The notes beneath the pieces were generated by a model that was not told where the DNA came from, made no database searches, and saw only the letters and a program-made list of their open reading frames with translations. From positions 1 through 5,218 of the forward strand of contig CALTNV010000065.1 of assembly GCA_943845485.1 (NCBI GenBank): DNA of 5,218 nucleotides, read 5' to 3'. This DNA is from an uncultured Flavobacteriales bacterium (GTDB lineage Bacteria > Bacteroidota > Bacteroidia > Flavobacteriales > CALTNV01). Shown piece by piece: positions 1 through 5,218 of the stretch. Made by a program: the position numbers and the translations under genes. Positions within the stretch are counted from its first letter, which is position 1. Every line of letters begins with the position of its first letter.

Positions 1-461
1 AATCCAATTAAATGCATACTGTGAGGAGGCCCAGTTGTAATAATTGTGTCAAAATTATTTGATTTAAGTTCTTTTGATAGGAATCTTGTAGAGGGCTTTA
101 TCCATAAAAATCGAGCGTCAGGAATAAAAAAATTACCTCTAATCCATATTGCTATTTTTTTTTTCCAATTGATATTTTCTCCAGATAAACTACCTCCTTG
201 AACTCCTGCCGCATTTTCTTTTGTAAATTTTCTATAAATAGAAAATGGCTCTATGATTTTCTTTTTAAGAATTTTTACTGAATTAGGAATTTCTTTTAAA
301 AGTAATTCATCCTTTAACTCAAAATCTGGGTTTGATGGAGTATAAACAGTAACGTCAATATTCTTTTTCACTAAAAATTTAACAAATTTAACCCACCTTT
401 GAACTCCTGCTCCTCCACTTGGAGGCCAGTAATATGTTATAACTAATATTTTTTTATTCAT
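1..461 (-). CDS. GT4-like glycosyltransferase, N-terminal part (3' end outside window)
   Basis: This open frame starts at ATG 461-459 and runs off the left edge, giving 153 codons with no stop. The N-terminus ILVITYYWPPSGGAGVQRW (residues 5-23) is the nucleotide-sugar transferase opening seen in Bacteroidota GT4 proteins. Further matches are WIRGNFFIPDAR (106-117) and ITTGPPHSMHLIG (141-153). These belong to the first Rossmann-like, acceptor-side half; the sugar-nucleotide-binding C-terminal half should lie beyond the window, since such proteins usually have about 400 residues or more. The likely role is cytoplasmic or membrane-associated transfer of a sugar to a cell-surface polysaccharide or glycan. 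Donor and acceptor cannot be told. The ATG overlaps the stop of the upstream lipoprotein gene as ATGA, so the two are probably co-transcribed and translationally coupled. A run of ten A residues (155-164 on the plus strand as T10) lies inside the frame at codons 100-103. The family call is firm, the exact function is not. Confidence 0.9.
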   Translation of the reverse strand, partial: MNKKILVITYYWPPSGGAGVQRWVKFVKFLVKKNIDVTVYTPSNPDFELKDELLLKEIPNSVKILKKKIIEPFSIYRKFTKENAAGVQGGSLSGENINWKKKIAIWIRGNFFIPDARFLWIKPSTRFLSKELKSNNFDTIITTGPPHSMHLIG

Positions 462-1141
462 ATTTTTCTAAAGTGAATAGAAGCAATAATTTCCTCTTGA
501 TTTTCAGAAGTAAAAATAGGTTCTCCTGTTATTTTATAAATATTTTCTTGAGGTATTGTAACTAAGTTTGATGAGTTGTAGTTTATACCGCTATCAGTAC
601 CTGCATCATATAAATATCCGTTTAGAGTTATCTCATCTATAAACATATTGTTTTCTAATAAATTCACTGCCTTAAAAGCAACAAACCAATCAGGACTTGG
701 GGCTATCATTGAAACTAAAGTTACGTATGAGTTTGTTTTACATACTTCGAATTCAAATGAAATTGAACCCTCTCCAGTTGAAAGTCCACTTCCTATGTGT
801 AAATGATGTCCATTACCATTTTTAATTAATGCATTTATTTCATTATTTAAAGTAGATGTTGAACCTGTTTCAGACATTGATTTAATTCCATTACTTGCTA
901 ATTGCCCAATCGTGAAAATATCACTGGTATTATTGTGGCTCCAACCTATAATTTGAGAAAAGTGAGCATCATTTGGGTAGTTATTAGCAAATAAACTATC
1001 ATTAAAATGATAATTAATAGTTACCATATAAGATAAAGTATCACCTCTACTCATATTACTTGAGTTATCAGGCATCTCAGCTTTGTCTTTTTCACAAGCA
1101 AAAGATATTATTATGATGTATATAAAAAGTAATTTTTTCAT
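458..1141 (-). CDS. Spondin-N domain lipoprotein
   Basis: This is a 227-residue secreted lipoprotein. Residues 1-16 form a lipoprotein signal peptide: KK at 2-3, a hydrophobic core, then the lipobox SFAC with Cys16 as the predicted lipidated residue. A short polar linker follows. Residues about 36-206 match the spondin N-terminal domain (Spond_N) in order: HFSQIIGWSHN (60-70), LASNGIKSMSETG (81-93), VSMIAPSPDWF (143-153), DAGTDSG (179-185) and TIPQENIYKITG (195-206). In animal F-spondin and mindin this domain is a C2-like beta sandwich that binds calcium and takes part in adhesion. Asp151, Asp179 and Asp183 are acidic residues in the conserved loops that could serve a similar site (inference). 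The bacterial function is unknown; binding at the outer membrane or cell surface is plausible. The gene starts 48 nt after the peptidase stop, with no clear promoter between, and overlaps the glycosyltransferase start by 4 nt. Confidence 0.9.
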   Translation of the reverse strand: MKKLLFIYIIIISFACEKDKAEMPDNSSNMSRGDTLSYMVTINYHFNDSLFANNYPNDAHFSQIIGWSHNNTSDIFTIGQLASNGIKSMSETGSTSTLNNEINALIKNGNGHHLHIGSGLSTGEGSISFEFEVCKTNSYVTLVSMIAPSPDWFVAFKAVNLLENNMFIDEITLNGYLYDAGTDSGINYNSSNLVTIPQENIYKITGEPIFTSENQEEIIASIHFRKI

Positions 1142-1189
1142 TTTGATATGAGCTAATTTTAGTTGAAAAATAAGTATTTATTATTTGAT

Positions 1190-1969
1190 TTATGTAGAGT
1201 TTTTGTTATAAAAATCCTTAAAAAGATTGTAAATTTCAGGGTGTTTTTTTTTAAATAACTTTGGTCTTTCTAAAAAATATTCACTTGCAACCGGTAAAAA
1301 TTCTATTAAACTAGTACCACCATAAGGGTTTATATCTGATTTTTTATTGTTTATTTCTTTTATTTCTTGAGGTGCATATTTTAACCAGGGAATAACATTT
1401 TGTTCTTTCATTAGTACCTTCGGAATTCCATCAACATCACCATCAGCTTTGTCAATTAAATGAACAAACTCATGAATTGCAGTATTTTTTTTATCTGTTG
1501 TATTTTCAAATCCATGATGCAATGCTTTTTTAGATAAAATCATTTTTTTATTTAATGATTTATTCCCTACCATTCCTAGTATATTTCTATTGTCACCATC
1601 TATTTCATAGTTTTCATTAAATGCATTTGGATATAATAAAACTTCATTAATATTTAGATATTTCCAATCATCAAAATAAAATATAGGAATAATTGCACTG
1701 GCAGCAATTAAAATTTTATCAGTATCATCTATAGTTGTTTTTATTCCCGTAATTTTACAATTAAGTAAAAACTCATGAGTTTTGTATTCAAATTTTACTT
1801 TTTCAAACTCATTTAATTTCTGATAGAATCGGATTTTATTATTTAATATTTCTTTCCAACTATTTGGGAACTTTTTTTTAGGTAGAATCCAAACTTTTTT
1901 ACTCCAAACTTTTTTTATAATGAAATAAAAAGTGATTAATATGATTGTTAGTGTTATAGTTATTTTCAA
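1190..1969 (-). CDS. MtfA-like zinc-dependent peptidase with N-terminal membrane anchor
   Basis: This 259-residue protein belongs to the MtfA / M90 zinc peptidase family (E. coli MtfA has about 265). Matches run the full length: FPNSWKEILNNKIRFYQKL (34-52), LIAASAIIPIFYFDDWKY (87-104), the zinc motif HEFVH (166-170, catalytic Glu167), and FLPVASEYFLE (224-234), in which Glu230 is the probable third zinc ligand by spacing. Residues 3-18 form one hydrophobic helix followed by KK and SKK. The positive-inside rule then places the peptidase domain in the cytoplasm, tethered to the inner membrane. E. coli MtfA binds the repressor Mlc, a link that should not be assumed here. The start is uncertain: TTG at 1969-1967 is used because an in-frame TGA lies at 1978-1976 and no in-frame ATG precedes the conserved FP motif. 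An ATG at 1979-1977 is in another frame. The gene begins directly after the upstream terminator hairpin. Confidence 0.87.
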   Translation of the reverse strand: MKITITLTIILITFYFIIKKVWSKKVWILPKKKFPNSWKEILNNKIRFYQKLNEFEKVKFEYKTHEFLLNCKITGIKTTIDDTDKILIAASAIIPIFYFDDWKYLNINEVLLYPNAFNENYEIDGDNRNILGMVGNKSLNKKMILSKKALHHGFENTTDKKNTAIHEFVHLIDKADGDVDGIPKVLMKEQNVIPWLKYAPQEIKEINNKKSDINPYGGTSLIEFLPVASEYFLERPKLFKKKHPEIYNLFKDFYNKNST

Positions 1970-1980
1970 AATTTTTCATA

Positions 1981-2012
1981 AAAAATCCCAAGCTTTAATT
2001 TAGCTTGGGATT
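1981..2012 (-). terminator. Intrinsic terminator after the RluA homologue (possible attenuator of the peptidase gene)
   Basis: A perfect 11-bp inverted repeat pairs 1984-1994 (AATCCCAAGCT) with 2002-2012 (AGCTTGGGATT) around a 7-nt loop. Read on the minus strand, the stem begins 6 nt after the TAA of the RluA homologue and ends in a run of five T residues (1985-1981), the usual layout of a Rho-independent terminator. No T-run follows on the plus strand, so it is one-directional. It sits 14 nt before the TTG start of the peptidase gene. In read-through transcripts the same hairpin would therefore lie against the ribosome-binding region. Confidence 0.8.
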
Positions 2013-2018
2013 ATAAAG

Positions 2019-2894
2019 TTACAATTCTTTTTGTTTTTTTAGTTTCTTTTTAATAAATGACAAAAATTCCTTTGGTAAAGGAGATTTTATTTCAATGTGT
2101 TCACCCGTTTTTGGGTGGTCAAAATTAATAGAAAATAAGTGTAAACAAACTCTATCTAAATTGGTTTTATTAGCAGTAAAGTTAATATCTCCTAAAACAG
2201 GAGTTCTATTGTTTCTTAAATGAATTCTTACTTGATTTCTTACTGTATTTTGAGTAACTACTTTTAATAAAGAGTTTTCTGTTGTTTTATTAATTGTTTC
2301 ATATTCTGTCAGAGCTTCCTTATCAATTTTTTTACCATTAAAGTTCATCAAAATAGAATTATTAAATTCTCCTTCATTTGGATTAATAGAACCTTCTGTT
2401 AGTGCGTACCAACGGTAAGCATGAGCTTTTAACCAGTTTTTTTCTAATAAACGGTGAATATTATAATCTTTTGCAAAAAGTAAAACTCCAGATAGCTCCT
2501 TTTCTAGTCTGTTTAAAATAAACAATCTAGTAGGATTAATATCTTTTATTTTATAATATTTTTGCATTTCGCTTAAAACATTTCTACTTTTTTTATCTTT
2601 AATGGCAGATGAAAAAACTCCTACAGGTTTATTTACTGCTACAAACTCATCATTTTCAAATAAGATATTAAATGGAGAGTGTATTTCATGACCATTTCTA
2701 GAAATCCTTTTAATCTTTTCTATTTTAATAACATCACCTTCATTAACTTCATCATTAATTGTTTTGGCTATTTTGTCATTAATTAAAACAAACCCATTTT
2801 TTAAATAAGTTTTAACTTTTGTTTTAGAGTTATAGCCTACTTTTTCTTTTAAAAATGTAATTAAGTCAGATTTGTCTTTTGCTATTATTTTCAT
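2019..2894 (-). CDS. RluA-family pseudouridine synthase homologue with altered catalytic motif
   Basis: This 291-residue protein has the RluA layout: an S4 RNA-binding domain at about 1-60 (KVKTYLKNGFVLINDK, 26-41; DEVNEGDVIKI, 48-58) and a pseudouridine synthase domain at about 75-285 (FENDEFVAVNKPVG, 79-92; RLHA-like region LDRVCLHLFSINFDHPKTGE, 246-265). Family members convert specific uridines in rRNA or tRNA to pseudouridine, using the Asp of HRLDxxTSG. Here the same place reads NRLEKELSG (128-136): Arg129 is kept, but the catalytic Asp is Glu131. The TGRTHQIR motif is NTVRNQVR (216-223), and the usual active-site Tyr of the KxYxA motif appears to be Trp162. The protein may be inactive or have changed chemistry. 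The frame is intact and the fold motifs are otherwise preserved, so this is not an obvious pseudogene. The ATG overlaps the proline dehydrogenase stop by ATGA, suggesting coupling. Family call firm, activity doubtful. Confidence 0.88.
   Translation of the reverse strand: MKIIAKDKSDLITFLKEKVGYNSKTKVKTYLKNGFVLINDKIAKTINDEVNEGDVIKIEKIKRISRNGHEIHSPFNILFENDEFVAVNKPVGVFSSAIKDKKSRNVLSEMQKYYKIKDINPTRLFILNRLEKELSGVLLFAKDYNIHRLLEKNWLKAHAYRWYALTEGSINPNEGEFNNSILMNFNGKKIDKEALTEYETINKTTENSLLKVVTQNTVRNQVRIHLRNNRTPVLGDINFTANKTNLDRVCLHLFSINFDHPKTGEHIEIKSPLPKEFLSFIKKKLKKQKEL
2120..2149 (-). promoter_or_regulatory. Candidate Bacteroidota-type promoter inside the RluA homologue
   Basis: On the minus strand a TTTG (2149-2146) is followed after 18 nt by TAATTTTG (2127-2120), fitting the TTTG / TAnnTTTG -33 and -7 pattern of Bacteroidota. 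Transcription would start near 2113, inside the 3' end of the RluA gene, and would cross the hairpin at 1981-2012 before reaching the peptidase gene. In such AT-rich DNA a chance match is quite possible. Confidence 0.3.
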
Positions 2895-4060
2895 AATTGT
2901 TTTCTTCTTCTAATTTCTGTTTGGATTAAAGATAGCTCTCTACCTGTTTGTCCTTTTACAGAAGTGTTTTCTTCAGCACGTCTAAATAAATAGGGTAATA
3001 CATCTATTACCGGGCCATAAGGTACATATTTTGCAACATTGTAGCCATGATAAGCTAAATTATAGCTTATATTATCACTCATCCCTAATAATTGAGCAAA
3101 ATAAATACGTTTGTCGTCTTTCGAAATATTATATTCATTCATTAATTTTATTAGTAATAATGAGCTCTTTTCGTTGTGAGTAGCATTACATAAACTAATA
3201 ATATCTATGTTTTCTAATGCGTATTTAATCGCTTTATCGTAATCTAAGTCTGAAGCATCTTTATTAGGCTGTATAGGAGATGTATAGTTTAACTTTTTAG
3301 CTCTTTCTCTTTCTTTTTCCATATAAGCACCTCTAACAAATTTTACACCTAGTAAATAACCATTTTTTTTAGCGTCATTAATTGATTCTACTAAAAAGTT
3401 AAATCTATCATGTCTATACATTTGTAATGTATTGTATATGCAAGTCCAATCTTTATTATAAATATTCATCATGGCAGTGCAAATTCTATCAATAGAATTT
3501 TGTATCCAAGATTCTTCAGCATCAATAAAAATTGGTGTTTTAGATTCAAAAGCAGTTTTACAAATATTGTTTACTCTATTGTGTACTCTTTGAAACTCTT
3601 CTCTTTCTAAAGGAGTTAATTCTTGTTTTGGATCATTCATTTTTTCTAATAAACCAAAACGAGCTATTCCTGTCATTTTAAAAACGACAAAGGGTATTTT
3701 AGAATTACCTTTTGCCAGGTGAGCAACTCTAATTAGTTCTTTTGTAGTATGATTAAATGATTCTTCATTAGATTTACCCTCAACTGAATAATCTAATATT
3801 GTTCCAATATTGAATTCTGCTAAGGAGTCAATAGTTGTTTTACAATCATTTATACTTTCACCACCACAAAATTGACTATAGATAGTTTTTTTTACAATAT
3901 TTTTAATAGGTAGATGAATATTAAAAGCAAACTGGGTTAAACTTTTGCCAATAACAACCAAATTAGGCTTTTCAATTAGTTTAAATAAAAAGCTAGCTTT
4001 ATATAAGTCTTTATTAGCTTTATTTTTAAAAGCTATTTCAGTGTCACTAAAATTAATCAT
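2891..4060 (-). CDS. Proline dehydrogenase (monofunctional, FAD-dependent)
   Basis: This 389-residue enzyme oxidises L-proline to pyrroline-5-carboxylate with FAD, passing electrons to the respiratory chain; it is the first step of proline catabolism. The length fits the stand-alone PRODH form of Bacteroidota, without the pyrroline-5-carboxylate dehydrogenase half or the DNA-binding region of bifunctional PutA. The TIM-barrel motifs are in order: FVVFKMTGIARFG (124-136), FIDAEESW (178-185), GVKFVRGAYMEKER (238-251), NATHNE (292-297), FAQLLGMSD (321-329), YVPYGPV (345-351) and LFRRAEEN (358-365). Arg360, Arg361 and Glu364 match the RRxxE proline-binding residues of E. coli PutA. The start is ATG 4060-4058; no strong Shine-Dalgarno is seen, as is usual for the group. 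It is the first gene of a pair with the RluA homologue, sharing an ATGA overlap, and lies divergent from aroC. Confidence 0.96.
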   Translation of the reverse strand: MINFSDTEIAFKNKANKDLYKASFLFKLIEKPNLVVIGKSLTQFAFNIHLPIKNIVKKTIYSQFCGGESINDCKTTIDSLAEFNIGTILDYSVEGKSNEESFNHTTKELIRVAHLAKGNSKIPFVVFKMTGIARFGLLEKMNDPKQELTPLEREEFQRVHNRVNNICKTAFESKTPIFIDAEESWIQNSIDRICTAMMNIYNKDWTCIYNTLQMYRHDRFNFLVESINDAKKNGYLLGVKFVRGAYMEKERERAKKLNYTSPIQPNKDASDLDYDKAIKYALENIDIISLCNATHNEKSSLLLIKLMNEYNISKDDKRIYFAQLLGMSDNISYNLAYHGYNVAKYVPYGPVIDVLPYLFRRAEENTSVKGQTGRELSLIQTEIRRRKQL

Positions 4061-4100
4061 CTAAATACGGTAATTCTCGTTATAACTATTATTGTCTATA

Positions 4101-4108
4101 CAAAGTTA
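4101..4108 (-). promoter_or_regulatory. Candidate -7 element for the proline dehydrogenase operon
   Basis: Read on the minus strand, the site is TAACTTTG, an exact match to the Bacteroidota TAnnTTTG -7 consensus. It lies about 40 nt before the proline dehydrogenase ATG, which would give a leader of roughly 30-35 nt. No TTTG or TTG occurs at the expected -33 distance, so the promoter is incomplete by consensus. Confidence 0.4.
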
Positions 4109-4215
4109 CTACCAAAATACAATAGAAGTGTATTTTTATTAGAAAAAAAGACTTAATTATGAATAATGATGATTAAAATATGTGTTGATTATCATAATAA
4201 AGTTTAAAATACTTA

Positions 4216-4223
4216 TATTTTTG
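4216..4223 (+). promoter_or_regulatory. Candidate -7 element directly before aroC
   Basis: TATTTTTG matches the TAnnTTTG -7 consensus on the plus strand and ends 6 nt before the aroC ATG. If used, the transcript would begin at or next to the start codon, giving a leaderless or nearly leaderless mRNA. No -33 TTTG or TTG lies at the expected spacing; the nearest TTG (4185-4187) is 28 nt away. It may be a chance match. Confidence 0.25.
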
Positions 4224-4229
4224 TTAATT

Positions 4230-5218
4230 ATGAGTGGAAACACATTTGGAAAAATTTTTAAGCTAACAACTTTTGGAGAGTCTCATGGACTTTCAATAGG
4301 TGGTGTTATTGACGGTTGCCCTCCAGGTATTAAGTTTAATATTTCGTTTATTCAGGATGAGTTAAATAAACGTAAACCTGGTCAATCTTCCATAACAACA
4401 TCAAGGAAAGAAGATGATATAGTAGAGATTCAGTCAGGAGTTTTTGAAGGGGTTACAACAGGTACGCCAATTGGTTTTATCATTAAAAATAAAGATCAAA
4501 ATTCAAAAGACTACTCTAATATTAAAGACGTTTTTAGACCTTCGCATGCTGATTATACTTATCAAGAAAAATATGGTGTAAGAGATTATAGGGGTGGAGG
4601 AAGATCATCAGCAAGAGAAACTGCTTGTAGAGTTGTAGGTGGAGCATTTGCTAAGTTAATACTCAATGAAATTTCTGATATTAAAGTACATTCATTCGTA
4701 ACAGCTGTTGGACACTTAAAAGATGTTGTTCAGAAAAGAAAAATAAACAATATTTCAAAAAATATACTTAGAGCTGCTGATCTAACGTTTTCTTCAAAGG
4801 CTATTAAATTTATTGAGAGTTTGAAATTGAAAGGAGATTCTACAGGAGGGATCATTTCAACTTCAGTAGAAAATATGCCAACAGGCCTTGGAGAGCCAGT
4901 GTTTAATAAATTGGAAGCTCAACTTGCTTATGCTATGTTAAGTATTAATGCAGTTAAAGGCTTTGAAGTAGGAGCTGGTTTTAACGGAACTACTATAAAA
5001 GGAAGTGAACATAATGATGAGTTTTTTATTGATGAAAATGATAAGGTATCCACTTCATCCAATAAATCAGGAGGCATTCAGGGAGGTATTTCAAATGGGA
5101 TGAATTTATTCTTTAATACTGCTTTTAAACCAACAGCTACCATTTTATCAAAACAAAATACTGTAGATGTTCATCATAATAGTGTAGAAATAAAAGTTAG
5201 CGGAAGACACGATCCTTG
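4230..5218 (+). CDS. aroC: Chorismate synthase (3' end outside window)
   Basis: The enzyme removes phosphate from 5-enolpyruvylshikimate-3-phosphate to make chorismate, the last step of the shikimate pathway, and needs reduced FMN. The frame runs from ATG 4230 to the window edge with no stop: 329 codons of about 350-360 expected, so only the C-terminus is missing. All three family signatures are present: FGESHGLSIGGVIDGCPPG (15-33), GVRDYRGGGRSSARET (116-131), and the beginning of the RHDP motif (326-329, at the edge). His19 in GESHG and His106 in RPSHAD correspond to the two catalytic histidines known in the family. INAVKGFEVGAGF (239-251) and NKSGGIQGGISNG (278-290) are further conserved core blocks. 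The start is supported by SGNTFGKIFKLTTFGESHG following the ATG directly, as is usual in this family. It is divergent from proline dehydrogenase, with no functional link visible. Confidence 0.97.
   Translation, partial: MSGNTFGKIFKLTTFGESHGLSIGGVIDGCPPGIKFNISFIQDELNKRKPGQSSITTSRKEDDIVEIQSGVFEGVTTGTPIGFIIKNKDQNSKDYSNIKDVFRPSHADYTYQEKYGVRDYRGGGRSSARETACRVVGGAFAKLILNEISDIKVHSFVTAVGHLKDVVQKRKINNISKNILRAADLTFSSKAIKFIESLKLKGDSTGGIISTSVENMPTGLGEPVFNKLEAQLAYAMLSINAVKGFEVGAGFNGTTIKGSEHNDEFFIDENDKVSTSSNKSGGIQGGISNGMNLFFNTAFKPTATILSKQNTVDVHHNSVEIKVSGRHDP

Larger units (their letters stand above)
4061..4229. other. Divergent intergenic region between proline dehydrogenase and aroC
   Basis: This 169-bp spacer separates two divergent starts and must hold both promoters if neither gene is read from further away. 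It is extremely AT-rich. Two TAnnTTTG-like motifs, one per strand, are the only regulatory elements I can support. No convincing RNA gene, operator palindrome or small coding frame was seen. Confidence 0.7.

Noticed and set aside
1142..1189. Possible separate promoter before the spondin-N lipoprotein
   Set aside because: The 48-nt gap has no TAnnTTTG match and no -33 element; co-transcription with the peptidase gene is simpler.
1244..1252. Run of nine T residues (A9 on the coding strand) in the peptidase gene
   Set aside because: It encodes the Lys-Lys-Lys of a lysine-rich tail in an AT-rich genome; nothing beyond composition supports phase variation.
1900..1979. Short frame beginning at ATG 1979 on the minus strand
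   Set aside because: It runs out of frame with the peptidase and meets a stop within about 27 codons; its translation is asparagine-rich and resembles no protein.
2102..2117. Short inverted repeat CACCC / GGGTG inside the RluA homologue
   Set aside because: The stem is only 5 bp, lies in conserved coding sequence (FDHPKTGE) and has no extended U-run, so it is not a supportable terminator or regulator.
4159..4178. Fur-box-like sequence (TAATGATGATTAAAA) before aroC
   Set aside because: It shares many bases with the classic iron box but lacks the dyad symmetry, and in DNA this AT-rich such a match is expected by chance. Neither flanking gene is an iron gene.
1..5218. Mobile element, CRISPR array, tRNA or defence system
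   Set aside because: No terminal repeats, transposase or integrase frames, spaced direct repeats or tRNA-like structures were seen; the genes look like ordinary chromosomal content.

Overview
The window is a very AT-rich stretch that looks like a chromosomal fragment of a Bacteroidota, most likely Flavobacteriia. The evidence is the low GC content and A-rich sequence before start codons instead of clear Shine-Dalgarno sites. There are also TAnnTTTG-type promoter motifs and a GT4 glycosyltransferase of a type common in that group. No mobile element, CRISPR array, tRNA or rRNA was seen. The genome assignment is inference; no marker gene was searched.

Layout from left to right: positions 1-4060 are all on the minus strand, so they are read from right to left. 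From 4060 leftward they hold a monofunctional proline dehydrogenase (4060-2891), then an RluA-type pseudouridine synthase homologue that overlaps it by 4 nt (2894-2019). A hairpin with a T-run ends this pair (1981-2012). Immediately beyond it come a membrane-anchored MtfA-like HExxH peptidase (1969-1190), a lipoprotein with a spondin-N domain (1141-458), and the N-terminal third of a GT4 glycosyltransferase (461-1, cut by the window edge), which overlaps the lipoprotein gene by 4 nt. On the plus strand, divergent from proline dehydrogenase, is aroC (chorismate synthase, 4230 to the window end, truncated). The only sizeable non-coding gap is the 169-bp divergent intergenic region 4061-4229.

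There are probably two minus-strand transcription units. The first (proline dehydrogenase and RluA homologue) looks translationally coupled through ATGA and stops at the hairpin. The second (peptidase, spondin-N lipoprotein, glycosyltransferase) begins only about 14 nt past that hairpin. It must be fed by read-through or by a promoter inside the RluA gene, so the hairpin could act as an attenuator. The second set has a cell-envelope flavour: a membrane peptidase, a surface lipoprotein and a sugar transferase. A shared pathway is not shown.

The points most worth attention are these: the RluA homologue has Glu where the family's catalytic Asp should be, plus several other altered motif positions; the lipoprotein carries a spondin-N domain best known from animal matrix proteins; and the peptidase has a TTG start with an ATG just upstream in the wrong frame.
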